A model generated the notes under the pieces. The model did no database searches. It was not told the DNA's origin and saw nothing but the letters and a program-made list of their open reading frames with translations. Of a DNA stretch of 64,000 nt, positions 1-11,886 are shown one piece after another (positions within the stretch are counted from its first letter, which is position 1; the number at the start of each line of letters is the position of its first letter). Origin of the DNA: Mesostigma viride (Eukaryota; Streptophyta; Mesostigmatophyceae; Mesostigmatales; Mesostigmataceae). The stretch spans positions 684,382 through 748,381 of the forward strand of contig RPFO01000819.1 of assembly GCA_009746045.1 (NCBI GenBank). The letters are read 5' to 3'. Position numbers and translations under genes: made by a program.

Positions 1-578
1 GTGACCATGCGGGGGGTTGTTGTTGTATAGTTACCACGACGGTTTCTTGCTAGCGACCATGCGCAAGCAACAGCAAGTGGGATGCACAGAACTGCCAATG
101 GTCCGGTGTCTAGAGTTTACGGTTCATGCCCCGGTAATAACCTGGATGGAGAAAGATGCCGATAGAACAAACTTGCCAAACAAATTTGGCAAGAGGCCAA
201 TCAATTTGACCATACATGAAGACCCCAGCCACCGTGGCAGTGGCCACCTAGGGACCTGCACACCCCAATCGGGACACCACAGCCAAAGGGACCACACGCC
301 AACGCCAAGGCTTCGCACGGCAACCCCTGGAGGACTTGGTTTCCGGTTTCTAGCGCCACCATCTCACGCCACGCAGTCTACGTGTTCAATCATTATTCCA
401 GCGCCATATCCCAAACCCACATGACATGAACACACACACACACACGATGAACTTCACACACTGGACACCAACAGGGCACCCCGCCCCAACTTGACGCCTC
501 TCGCACTGACACGGCTGACACTTCATGAATATTTATACTTACATGGATGTACGCATTTACACGGGTATAAACACTTAC

Positions 579-2600
579 ACAGATACGCCCATGCCGATCT
601 GCCCGTTGCTGTAGTCCCCCCCAAAGCCCTGGTACCCGCCACCATGATCCCACAGCTGCAATATAGTTGTCCCGGGCTCCGGCACCTTCTGGAAGCACGC
701 GTTCATGAAACGCGTGAGTGTGCCCGGGTCATCCATGTCCACCTCGCCCCAGCTGTCTAGCTGCTCCCAGAACGCGCCCCGCAGCTGCAGCAGCCGTGCA
801 GTGGAGAAGGAGGTGTCCATGTCGACATAGGCGCCCCCTGAGAGCCGCTTGATGGGGGCGGGGAAGGGGTTGGGGTCGCACTCGCGTTCGTGCTCGGAGA
901 ACTTGCACCGGTCGATGAGGACGATCATGGCGTACTGCTTGCCGCCGACACAGGGCATTCGTTCGGGCATGTGTGCAGCAGGGGGCGTGTGTCCAAGAGA
1001 GGGCGTGTGTGCGAGAGTGTGCATGTGTGTATTCAACATAGGGTATGCTTGTTGCAAGGGCAGCAACGTTTAAAAGGACATCTTTGCGAGAGCGGGCAGT
1101 CTTTGCAAGAACGACAGGCATTATCGCTATGTGTGGGGGGCTGGGGGGGGGACCCAAAGGAACCGATGCAATGACACAAGCATGACCCTAGTGTGCAACA
1201 TTGTGGGCGGGCAAAGATTGAAACTAGAAGGATCAAGGGCAGAAATGGGTTCATGCTAGCCTTCCAAGCAGCATCCCCGCGGGCTAGCATGAACATGCGA
1301 GCTGGGACAAAAACGTCAGGTAGCAAAAGCACAGCCTATGGGACGTCAGCCAGGATCATGTGGTGGCAAAGGGACAAGTCGATGCACATGGCAAATTCAA
1401 TGGCGGTGTGTGTGCGCGGGGTGTGGGGCGCATGTGTGTGTGTTGTGAGGAGGAAGGAAGGGGCACAGGTGGGCAATCGTTCGGGAGTCTCGATGGCAAG
1501 CGCAGAGGCATTAGCACTGGTGGCGTTGAAGGCATTAGCACTGGTGGCGTTGGAGGCATTAGCGCTGGTGGCGTTGGAGGCATTAGCACTGGTGGCGTTG
1601 GAGGCATTAGCGCTGGTGGCGTTGGAGGCATTAGCACTGGTGGCGTTGAAGGCATTAGCGCTGGTGGCGTTGGAGGAATACGCTTGCAAGGAAGAGGGGT
1701 AGCAATTAAGAAATGCAACAAATCAACTGGCGAAGCTCGTTTTGCTGACAAGCAGGGTTGCATGTGATGGTGGCGGGGGCCGTGGAGCAGTGAAAAAGTG
1801 GGGGCAGAGGTGGCCATTGTGGGTGCGGCGATAGCGCTGTGGCAGTGGCGATGGTGGCGGCAGTGGCAGCAGGGTTGCTGGTGCAGGCGTGGCGGTGGTG
1901 GCGGTGGTGGAAAGTGGGTGTAATGGTGGTGGCGGCAGTCTTGGTGTTGGTGTTTCCATGGCAGCCCACCACGGCCCATCCAAGCAAACGACCTGCATTG
2001 CCTGGCAGCTTCCTGCGCGCATGCCTGGATGCCTCCACGAATCCGTTTAGTGCCCCCCCCCCCCCCCCCCCCGCCCCCAGGAACGGAAAATTCAACCTAA
2101 GCACACGGTAGCACTGTCCCACAACGGCTGGGGTGTGAAATATTTTTATCGCCCAGCCCTCCATGCACTCTCAAGAGAACTCGCGGGCTTACCATAGATA
2201 GATCATAAGACCACACACATAGATAGACCACACACACATAGATAGACCACAAACATAGATAGACCACACACGTACATAGACCACACAAATAGATGGACCA
2301 CGCATGGAGGAGCCAACCTATTCAAGAGCACACATAGTAGCACTGCTATGGTGGCATGCCCACAAACTTTAACATGGTGCAAGCATAGCAGCTTTCTGCC
2401 ACTCAAGGGTAGTGCAAATCATGGAGAGTTACGAGTCCTATATGAGGGTTTTATTAGTAATCAAGATGCATGATTCTTGTCCTCTCGCGCCCACCTCTGT
2501 CAAGTTCCCGTGCCAGCTGGCAAACCCTCGGTACATCTCCGCCACGTCCAGTAGCGCCATGCCATCCAGGTTGTTGTCGCTGTGCACGTACAGCATGTGG
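579..2600 (-). CDS. Clostripain-type (C11) cysteine peptidase, partial, 2 exons seen
   Basis: Two in-phase exons on the minus strand. Exon 2495-2600 (acceptor GTGCGCAG, donor GAG|GTGGGC) encodes the N-terminal strand YVHSDNNLDGMALLDVAEM, matching the DNNL...EM start of C11 peptidases. Exon 579 to about 934 (acceptor near 935, donor GT|GTAAGT) encodes YAMIVLIDRCKF, then the GEVDMDDPGTLTRFM stretch and LQLWDHGGGYQGFGGDYS; the His of WDHGGG is the catalytic His of the family. The exons join in phase across a 1.56-kb intron that holds a 24-bp minisatellite. The catalytic Cys exon should lie further downstream on the minus strand, below position 579, and I did not find it in the window. The 5' exon (signal peptide) is also not found. 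Family inferred from motifs. The acceptor could also be three bases earlier. Confidence 0.62.
1505..1676. repeat. 24-bp minisatellite, about 7 copies, in C11 intron
   Basis: Direct repeats with core GCATTAGCACTGGTGGCG followed by TTGGAG or TTGAAG. Copies alternate at an A/G site (GCACTGG or GCGCTGG). The unit is a multiple of three, so several frames stay open and give spurious low-complexity ORFs. Confidence 0.9.
2200..2305. repeat. Short ATAGATAGACCACACA-type repeats
   Basis: Six or so imperfect copies of ACATAGATAGACCACA in a row. No coding signal. It lies within the intron of the C11 gene model. Confidence 0.7.
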
Positions 2601-2938
2601 CTGCGCACAAAAACCGGCACAGGGCCGAAAAATTCGTGAGGAACATGCGTAGCACAGGGGAAGGGAACTCATGAACACATGGCCTCCCGGTTGTTTTCGC
2701 TGTGCACGTACACAATGTGGCTGCAACGTGCTCATTAGCACAAGCGAAGCACACGGGCAGCACATGGCTGCGCACAACCATAAGAAGACACACAAACTAG
2801 CCCGCCACAGTTATAGTTAGCACGTGCGAGTGGGCGACCAGAACGTGGCTGCGCGCGAGGGCGCATGAGCGACCGAGGGGACGTCGTTGGTGGCGAGAAG
2901 AGGGAGCGCGCGCGACACCAGCACGTGGCTCAGCACAG
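2591..2938 (-). repeat. Degenerate copies of the C11 exon start
   Basis: On the minus strand the acceptor plus exon start GCGCAGCCACATGCTG (2591-2606) recurs in degraded form near 2711, 2762, 2840 and 2922, each as a (G)CAG-CCAYRTKSTG-like block. The copy at about 2690-2722 still resembles coding sequence over about 30 bases. This suggests local duplication of the exon edge. Confidence 0.5.
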
Positions 2939-2945
2939 CCACAAC

Positions 2946-5391
2946 GGCACCATGACCGAACCACCCACCATGACCGAACCACCCACCACGCGGCACCATG
3001 ACCGAACCACCCACCACGCGGCACCATGACCGAACCACCCACCACGCGGCGCCATGACCGAACCACCCACCACGCGGCACCATGACCGAACCACCCACCA
3101 CGCGGCGCCATGACCAAACCACCCACCACGCGGCGCCATGACCGAACCACCCACCACGCGGCGCCATGACCGAACCACCCACCACGCGGCACCATGACCG
3201 AACCACCCACCACGCGGCACCATGACCAAACCACCCACCACGCGGCGCCATGACCGAACCACCCACCACGCGGCACCATGACCGAACCACCCACCACGCG
3301 GCACCATGACCCACCACGCGGCGCCATGACCGAACCACCCACCACGCGGCGCCATGACCGAACCACCCACCACGCGGCACCATGACCGAACCACCCACCA
3401 CGCGGCGCCATGACCGAACCACCCACCACGCGGCGCCATGACCGAACCACCCACCACGCGGCACCATGACCGAACCACCCACCATGACCGAACCACCCAC
3501 CACGCGGCACCATGACCGAACCACCCACCACGCGGCGCCATGACCGAACCACCCACCACGCGGCGCCATGACCGAACCACCCACCACGCGGCGCCATGAC
3601 CGAACCACCCACCACGCGGCACCATGACCGAACCACCCACCACGCGGCGCCATGACCGAACCACCCACCACGCGGCGCCATGACCCACCACGCGGCGCCA
3701 TGACCGAACCACCCACCACGCGGCGCCATGACCGAACCACCCACCACGCGGCGCCATGACCGAACCACCCACCACGCGGCACCATGACCGAACCACCCAC
3801 CACGCGGCACCATGACCGAACCACCCACCACGCGGCGCCATGACCGAACCACCCACCACGCGGCGCCATGACCGAACCACCCACCACGCGGCACCATGAC
3901 CGAACCACCCACCACGCGGCACCATGACCGAACCACCCACCACGCGGCGCCATGACCGAACCACCCACCACGCGGCGCCATGACCGAACCACCCACCACG
4001 CGGCGCCATGACCGAACCACCCACCACGCGGCGCCATGACCGAACCACCCACCACGCGGCACCATGACCGAACCACCCACCACGCGGCGCCATGACCGAA
4101 CCACCCACCACGCGGCACCATGACCGAACCACCCACCACGCGGCACCATGACCGAACCACCCACCACGCGGCACCATGACCGAACCACCCACCACGCGGC
4201 ACCATGACCGAACCACCCACCACGCGGCGCCATGACCGAACCACCCACCACGCGGCACCATGACCGAACCACCCACCACGCGGCGCCATGACCGAACCAC
4301 CCACCACGCGGCGCCATGACCGAACCACCCACCACGCGGCGCCATGACCGAACCACCCACCACGCGGCACCATGACCGAACCACCCACCACGCGGCACCA
4401 TGACCGAACCACCCACCACGCGGCGCCATGACCGAACCACCCACCACGCGGCACCATGACCGAACCACCCACCACGCGGCGCCATGACCGAACCACCCAC
4501 CACGCGGCGCCATGACCGAACCACCCACCACGCGGCGCCATGACCGAACCACCCACCACGCGGCGCCATGACCGAACCACCCACCACGCGGCGCCATGAC
4601 CGAACCACCCACCACGCGGCGCCATGACCGAACCACCCACCACGCGGCGCCATGACCGAACCACCCACCACGCGGCGCCATGACCGAACCACCCACCACG
4701 CGGCGCCATGACCGAACCACCCACCACGCGGCACCATGACCGAACCACCCACCACGCGGCACCATGACCGAACCACCCACCATGACCGAACCACCCACCA
4801 CGCGGCGCCATGACCGAACCACCCACCACGCGGCGCCATGACCGAACCACCCACCACGCGGCACCATGACCGAACCACCCACCACGCGGCGCCATGACCG
4901 AACCACCCACCACGCGGCACCATGACCGAACCACCCACCACGCGGCACCATGACCGAACCACCCACCACGCGGCACCATGACCGAACCACCCACCACGCG
5001 GCACCATGACCGAACCACCCACCATGACCGAACCACCCACCACGCGGCACCATGACCGAACCACCCACCACGCGGCGCCATGACCGAACCACCCACCACG
5101 CGGCACCATGACCGAACCACCCACCACGCGGCGCCATGACCGAACCACCCACCACGCGGCACCATGACCGAACCACCCACCACGCGGCACCATGACCGAA
5201 CCACCCACCACGCGGCGCCATGACCGAACCACCCACCACGCGGCACCATGACCGAACCACCCACCACGCGGCACCATGACCGAACCACCCACCACGCGGC
5301 GCCATGACCGAACCACCCACCACGCGGCGCCATGACCGAACCACCCACCACGCGGCACCATGACCGAACCACCCACCACGCGGCACGGATA
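2946..5391. repeat. 28-bp minisatellite, about 87 copies (2.4 kb)
   Basis: Tandem array with core ACCGAACCACCCACCACG followed by CGGC(A/G)CCATG. The main variation is one A/G site per unit. A few units lack the CACGCGGCRCC part, shortening the period there. Because 28 is not a multiple of 3 and no unit holds a stop on the minus strand, all three minus frames remain open for over 850 codons. These are artefacts: the frames encode the same peptide cycle and none has independent support. Confidence 0.97.
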
Positions 5392-7242
5392 TAAGGAGCA
5401 TGTGGCAGACGCGCGCATAGAGCAAATGGCTGGGCAAACACAAGCGACTAGTGAAGTGCCGACCGCCATACAGTATAGCACAGGATGGCACAATATAGTA
5501 CACTATGGCACACTATAGCGCAGGATAGCAAACATAAATTGATTAACACGCAACAGCGTTACATGAGCAAACACACCCATAACCAACATCCCGCATTAGC
5601 ATAGTGGAGAGCAGGCAGATGTCGCCGTGAATGTATGGCTAGCAGCAGGAGCCAGGCCATAACTCAACGATAAAGTTAAAATTTGTGAACTTAAGAAGAA
5701 CTGGTAGAGACTTTTGTATGCGGGAGTTGATTGAATAAAGGGAGTAACTGCAATCTCTTCACTTCTGCTCTTTTGAGGCGAGCGAGTTTAACTATTTTTC
5801 TCTGACCTTTGTTGAAACAAGAGAGCCTACACCATGTGTCCAGTGCCGATCCCCGCATAATACAGCTTTATTAATATGCCGCTGCCATATGCCGATGTGT
5901 TCAAGTTACTACTTGGTGCCAATATCTTGCAAAATTTTATGTTTCCCTGGGGCAGACGGCCGATGAAGATGACAAGAAAAGAAGCATGCAGCAGGGACTC
6001 GAAACCTAGTCTCGCAAGATGGCCATGGGAAGAGCGCTGCTTGACTTCAGAGTACAGCTGCAACAATTAACGGGAGCGGGTCAACCATGTGATCATAAAC
6101 GTCAACGACAAAGTGCATGTACTGCAACCTAAACCGTATGCCGAAAAGTTTACGAAGCTTACATGCTTAATGACATTGTTGGGTAGTTGCCGCATAGCAC
6201 ACATGTTGTTATCATATGCGCAAGCAATCCTCCAAACAAACGCAGTTATCTCGACGGAACACAACATCACGCGCAACCCATATTGACATGACGCGCGCAG
6301 CAATTACAGAAAAACGAGTCGGAATATTACTACAACTTACAGAACAGGGCCCATTGACGAACTTGTCTGCATTAGGTGACGCCCTCCACCGTTGCGATAC
6401 TGGCGGCCGGCCAGGTTCCCAGCTTGGATTATTTGAGGCCGGCTTGCCGGACGAGCTTTGACAATGCAAATCGGCCTCATAAGGCAGTACAGGAGGAGCA
6501 GAAGCAAACTGGCCACGACAGGTGACATTGTCATTGCCTATGAGCGCAAGGATTCCATGTTTATTGTAAAAGTAGGCCGGCACGCATAACACGTCCAGCT
6601 GGTTTAACTTTTCCCGCAATGTTCCTAGTTGCATAACCCCTAATCATTTAGATGTTCTATGAAGGATCTACCAATAATTCTTCACGGTAGCGCCGCGCGT
6701 GCGTGAATGTATGCCATGAAGCTTCTTGAAATGATAACCATGAAGCTATTCATCACAATTGACGCCTGTATTTGCGAAAAATATCGTCTGTGGCATGGCA
6801 TTATCATTATATCGCTGCATGCATGGTATTCAACTGCGAACACTCTCAGTGCGGACAGTAATTATGCTTGCGCGCAAGATTATCTCATGTGGTCGTTATT
6901 GGCTTCGTCAAAAATAATTACCTACGCCTACTCGCCTAGCCATATGTATTTTTCGGCCCAAAGTTTTACAGATCTGTAAAATGTAAATAGCTCTTTAGAA
7001 AACTTATTCCGGGGAAGTGGGTGTTGTTCATTTCCATTTAAACCGGGGTTAATACCTAATTAGTTATAACCAAGGTATGCCACAACTCACAAGCCCACAA
7101 ATAGCCAAAAGCCTAGTCGAGCCTAAATTAGGGTGCCCGCATTAATAAAGTCTAAAACTTATTATTTTTTCCGGGTAAATGGGTATTTTTATTTTAAAAC
7201 TTATTATTAAAAGCGCGCGCGCATACAGTAGAAACAACAACA
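5392..7242. other. Intergenic, no confident gene
   Basis: AT-richer than the flanks. One minus-strand ORF (6212-6634, 140 codons, first residues MQLGTLREKLNQLDVLC) has some coding look but no family I recognise and no supporting splice sites, so I do not call it. At 7165-7200 the sequence CCGGGTAAATGGGTATTTTT is the reverse complement of the LINE 3' tail seen at 61575-61598, so a small LINE end lies just upstream of HSF. Confidence 0.6.
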
Positions 7243-7339
7243 ATGTTCAACAACAACACAACAACAACAACAACAACAACTAAACAGCTTCAAGCACGGC
7301 GCGGCGCTCCAAGAACTGGCGCGGGCCACGTGACTGCGG

Positions 7340-7433
7340 TCCGTTTTCTCGCGCCAGCCATTTTTTCTCATGCCAGCCAATTTTTGGCGCCGCAGCTGCC
7401 GCAGCCATTTTTCTCGCGGAAGCCATTTTTCTC
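7340..7433 (+). promoter_or_regulatory. Repeated GCCATTTTTCTC motif cluster upstream of HSF
   Basis: GCCA(A/T)TTTTT followed by CTC or GGCGCC occurs four times in under 100 bp just before the preferred HSF ATG (7456). The stretch TTTGGCGC at 7383-7390 fits the E2F consensus TTTSSCGC. If translation started at the in-frame ATG at 7243 this segment would be coding (a low-complexity, Thr-rich leader), which I think less likely. Confidence 0.3.
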
Positions 7434-7455
7434 AGACAACCCCACACGCTGTACG

Positions 7456-9882
7456 ATGGTGGGTTCAACTCACGAGTCCAACACAGAAGATCTGTCCATG
7501 CAAACGGCCAACGAAGAAAGCCATGCCAGAGAAGAAAATTCGCAGTCCCCTGCTTCTCTTGGTTCGAGCCCAGCTTCAACCACGCAAACAAAGCCCCCTC
7601 ACATAGCACCTTTCGTCAAGAAGATTTATGCGATCGTCAATGATCCGACTACGGATCCAATAATCGTTTTTGGCCCCGACGGAAAGAGTTTTACAGTGCT
7701 GAGCCGTTATGAATTCGCGCAACAGGTGTTGCCAAAATATTTCAAGCACAATAAGTTCAGCAGCTTCGTCCGCCAGCTGAACACCTATGTAAGTGCCTGT
7801 TTCTTTCCCCGCGGCTTACAACGTGCTTCAGCCAAGTATTGTTCTGACGTTGTAGGCATCGGTGCTGGAAGCTTCGAGTTGCAAATAGAAACATTTGTAC
7901 TTGTCTTGGTTCAGGTTTACTCTTGCGCTAGTAAAAGAGCCTCTCTGTGGCTTGTCCTTTCTTGGCCTTAGTTAAACGCCTATCTGGCGCTTACCATTTC
8001 TGGTTCCATTCGGTTGCTATAGCACGTCTCGTTGATCAGGATGCGTAACCAAATATTGTTCTGACGTGGTAGGCATCGGTGCTGAAAGCTTCGAGTTGCA
8101 AGTAGAAGGGCTTGTAACAGCCTCGCTTTAGATTTGCTCTTGCACTAGTTGAAGAGCCTCTCTGTGGCTTGTCCTTTCTTGGCCTTAGTTAAACGCCTCT
8201 CTGGCGCTTACCATTTCTGGTTCCATTCGGTCGCTATAGCACGTCTCGTTGATCAGGATGCGTAACCAAATATTGTTCTGACGTGGTAGGCAACGGTGCT
8301 GGAAGCTTCGAGTTGCAAGTAGAAGGGCTTGTAACAGCCTCGCTTTAGATTTACTCTTGCACTAGTTGAAGAGCCTCTCTGTGGCTTGTCCGTTTCTTGG
8401 CCTTAGTCAAACACCCCTCTGGCTACTATCCTTGTTTTCATTCGGTGGCTATTGCACGTTGCTTTGATCAGGATGCTTACTATGCTTATGCTTATCAAAT
8501 GCCTTTGTCTTCTTCCCCTGTTGGCTGTGCATCCTGTGCGTCCTTGCACCGTGGCCGTGTTCTTGCAGGGGTTTCGCAAGCTCCCCTCAAAAAACCCTGA
8601 CCATGACAAGTATTACCACCCCAGCTTCCAGCGCGGCCAGTACAGCCTGCTCAAGTTTGTCCAACGCAGCGACAGCAAGCAGGCATCCTGCAAGGTGCCT
8701 GCCTCCCAGCCTGCCTCTCTCCCTACCCTAGCACCTGCCCCTGCGCCTGCCCCTGTGCCTGCCCCAGCGCCTGCCCCAGCGCCTGCCCCCGCACCTGCCC
8801 CCGCGCTTGCCTCCCTTTTCGAGCCGCATGGCAACGGCACGGCGTATGCGGGCGCCAGCGAGGCCGACCTGGCGGCCAAGGTGCACCATCTCGAGTGCTT
8901 GCTGGCTTGTATGGCAGCGCACTTGGAGGAGCAGGAGCGCGTGCTGCGGGACACCGCAGAGATGCTCCGCACGATGCAGCATTGGGCGTGGCAGGTGGCG
9001 GCGCACTGCAACCAAGCGGTGGCCGAGGCCTGCAAGGGGATGGGGGGGGCCCACGCGGCCTTGTGGCACCTGTTTTTTCCCGGACAAGCCTTGTTGGACC
9101 AGCTGTCCCCCTCGTCACCGTTCGACCTGCCCGCGTCCCTCCGCAGCAAGGTCCCCCCCCCCACAACCAGTTCCTTCTGCGAGCACCCGCGTGATGAAGC
9201 CATGGATGGCAAGCGCGTGCAGCTGGAGCCGGCGATCGCCCACCTAGGTGGAGCTGGCAGTGATGGTGCTGGCACTTGTGATGATGCAGGCCAGTGCCGG
9301 GCAGGCGGCACGCACGCGTGGTTCAACGCCCACCCCGGCAGCAGTAGCGATGCACCACCCCAGGGGGTCCAGATGGAGGCGGGTGGTGTCGCCGTGTCCA
9401 TGGAAGAGGCCGGCGGGACCGTGCCTGTTGCTGTGGTTGGCACCGGCCACCTGGCAGAGGATGGTGATGGCAGCGCGGATGCAGACCCGATGGAGGAGTT
9501 GGAGCGGTTCGTTGACGAGGCGTTCTTGGACCTGGTGGTCCCCCTGGACGCCCCCATGCCCACGGACAACCACGCGCCCCTGCCTTTGCCTGGGTCGGTG
9601 GATGTTGTGACAGATGGCAGCGTGATGGAGGTGTCGGGCGCGCAGCTGCTGCTCACCATGCACTTGGTGATGGACATGCAGCCAGACGTGGTGATGGGCA
9701 TGCATGCACAGCAGATGCCAGAGACAAGCACGCAGTGCCAGCGGTTCGTCCCGCAAGGTGGGCCGGAGATGGTCCAAGTCAGCGCAGAGATTGACCAAGT
9801 CAGCACGGGGGATCTGGCGTGGTCTGGGGATGAGGGCATGTCTGACGATGAGCTGCGGGCTCTCTTTTTCGGCCCATTGTGA
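7456..9882 (+). CDS. HSF: Heat-shock transcription factor (HSF), 2 exons, 548 aa
   Basis: Nuclear activator of heat-shock genes. Exon 1 is 7456-7788 (donor TAT|GTAAGT) and exon 2 is 8569-9882 (acceptor TTCTTGCAG), joined in phase 0. The intron falls inside the DNA-binding domain, between FVRQLNTY and GFRKLPSK. The winged helix-turn-helix DBD spans about residues 49-149, with PFVKKIYAIVND, the recognition-helix motif KHNKFSSFVRQLNTY and YYHPSFQRG. A (PA)n linker follows, then a coiled-coil HR-A/B-like segment (about 207-265, AAKVHHLECLLACM...). The C-terminal half is acidic with aromatic/hydrophobic patches such as EELERFVDEAFLDLV (about 420) and SDDELRALFFGPL at the very end, typical of activation motifs. 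The start at 7456 (ACGATGG) is preferred over an in-frame ATG at 7243. Family assignment is firm; the paralogue class is not determined. Confidence 0.93.
7838..8485 (+). repeat. Three tandem copies of a 217-bp unit in the HSF intron
   Basis: The landmark TATTGTTCTGACGT recurs at 7838, 8054 and 8271 (spacings 216 and 217). Each is followed by GGAAGCTTCGAGTTGCAA, CTCTCTGTGGCTTGTCC and TTCCATTCGGT. The third copy runs almost to the branch-point region before the exon-2 acceptor at 8568. Confidence 0.9.
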
Positions 9883-11330
9883 AGGGGACAATGCCCCTTT
9901 TGTGGCGAAGGGGAGGCTCTCGTGTCTGGATGGTTGTCTGCGACGCCAGAGCGCTTCGTCTGGTTTTTGGGGTGGTCTGGCTTTTGGGGTGGTTCGGTTT
10001 TTGGGACCTTGTTTCCTGTTTGCGTGGGGGTGCCTTAACAAAGCCTATGGCGCCCGTTGACAAGGACCTCCTCATGGGGCAGAGGGCAGTGTGTGGGGCA
10101 GTTGCGGGGGCCAGTGGCTGCCACCAGCATCTGTGAGGCAACCAAGAGTCAACCAGCCATGTATATTTGGCCTGAGCTCGCCCCTGCTGGGCGTTGCCTG
10201 TGTGACGAGCGTGAATGGCCATGACACGCGACAGCTGGTCGCCGCCACCGGGTCATGCCCCATGAGTCGCTGGTGGTGTGTCACTGTACATATTACAATG
10301 TACATATTTCGGGAGAAAAGACAGCAGAAAGATCTGATAAAAACAGAGCTGCAAAAATGCTTTATAGGTTGAACTGTGACCTGCTGTGCGGCACGGTTCA
10401 AAGTGTGGCGGCATGGAAATTTGCCCCAGGGGCGTATGCAGCGTGCCTGAGTTTTCCCTCTTGGCGTTGCCACGTCCGAGGTCCCTGCCATTTTCTTTGC
10501 AGCAGGGAGGATTTGCGAGTGCCTCGGCCAGACCACGGAGCCCTACCCGTGGGGAAAGAATAAGTCACGCCATGCCAGGGGGCTGCTGGCTGCTTGTGTG
10601 CGGCGGTGGCAGCGATGGCATACCCGCGATGGCATGTGTATTATAGGTTGTTTCTTACTTTTGGAATTAGATCAACAGGCCGCGGTCAGTTGTTTTATGT
10701 ATCAGTTAGTCTGGCTGTGGCCAGCATGCTTCTTGCTTCGCAAAGCAAACAAATTGGTCATGACAGTGTGTAGTGCAGAAATGTAGATGTTGAGCTAAAA
10801 ATTTTAGTTCCCTTGTGAGCTGGGTGGCGCACAAGATGCACCCTCTGCATCTTCCAGGGTTATGGATGCAATATGAGTCCATGACACCCATGGTAATTCT
10901 TTATATTGATCCAATAAGTGAGACAACCGATGGTCGCCCCTGCCTTTCCTCCTCTTGTAGCGTTTGCTACCAGTGAGAAATGCAATTTGTCGCTGGCTCC
11001 ATATATTTTATTGATGATATTTTTCTTGATTTACACGAAACGGCATGTGAAGTTCTTTCATAATCGAGAAGTATGCGATCGCTCATGCGCGTCGTGTCAA
11101 CACATCCATGACCAAGATAGACCTGTAAATATTCATATTTCTGAGGCAAACTGGATGGTTCCAAGGACGGTCAAATAAACAACCTTGGGAAAGCTTCAAG
11201 CACGGCTGGTACTCACATGCAAGCTAAACTACTTTATGTGAAAATTATAACATGACTCCGTTGGGAGATCATGTAGCACGTATTCCTGATATTGCTGGAT
11301 GGATGGGGGTGGGCGGAGCCGCGAAACCGA
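9883..11330. other. HSF 3' flank and intergenic region
   Basis: Begins with the probable HSF 3' UTR (TTTTGGGGTGGT-rich). I see no further exon, RNA gene or convincing ORF. A LINE 3' tail (GTTGGGAGATCATGTAGCAC) starts at about 11260. Confidence 0.55.
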
Positions 11331-11560
11331 ACTAAGCTAACTCTAAGCTAATTCTAAGCTAATCTAGAAAATCCTAACTACTCGACTCAGCAAAGCGCCC
11401 CTTCCTCCTGGGGGGGGGGGGTGCCCACCGGGGCTGGCGTGTGGGCCTGGACAATCGTCTGCCACCTCTTCTTTTTCTGCATAGCAGTCCAAGCAAGAGA
11501 GGAGGAGATGCGGAGTTCAAACTTAGCTGGGACCACTGGGTTGGCCAGCAACTGCTGTGC
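11255..11560 (-). mobile_element. Non-LTR retrotransposon 3' end (fragment)
   Basis: Read on the minus strand this is the C-terminus of LINE ORF2 (pattern W..IVQAHTPAPVGTPPPPRRKGRFAES) followed by the 3' UTR with TTAGGATTTTCTAGA, AGCTTAGTTCGG and CTCCCAACGGAGTCATG. The same 3' UTR recurs at 43640-43710, 44090-44180 and 45360-45430, which defines the family. Confidence 0.7.
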
Positions 11561-11594
11561 ATATCAAGGAGACAACCTGCTGTGCATATAGTTC

Positions 11595-11835
11595 ATGCAA
11601 AAATCCTTGTCCCCGGCCATGGCTCTCACTGGTAAGGGCAAGCCGCGGGGGGTGACCCCCCTTCCCCGCTCGCGGGGTAAGGCTGGCCCCTCCCCATGGC
11701 TCCTCACCTTTGACACCATGGCGGATAAGATAGAGCTCCTCAAGCGTCCCAAGCGGCTTGGGGGGACCTCCTACACGCTGGACGACGACTTGACCTTGAC
11801 GCATGCGCAGCAACAACGTCAAGGAAGCGATTGTT
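11595..11835 (+). pseudogene. LINE ORF1 C-terminal fragment
   Basis: Encodes GKAGPSPWLLTFDTMADKIE and then YTLDDDLTLTHAQQQR, aligning with the C-terminal domain of the fuller ORF1 at 28678-30085 (FDSPADKVSF, FTVDDDLTLAQQQRRR). It is cut off at both ends and abuts the RNase-H-like fragment at 11887. Confidence 0.7.
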
Positions 11836-11886
11836 GCGACACAGGGGGTCGAGTGGTCGTGACGGACCAAGGCGTGTCGAGGTAAG

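Noticed and set aside
2797-5503. Three overlapping minus-strand ORFs of 857-898 codons (WFGHGAAWWVVRSW cycles)
   Set aside because: Translations of the 28-bp satellite in its three stop-free frames; no independent domain or start support.
6212-6634. 140-codon minus ORF starting MQLGTLREKLNQLDV
   Set aside because: Looks partly coding, but there is no family match I know, no splice context and no neighbour support; left uncalled.
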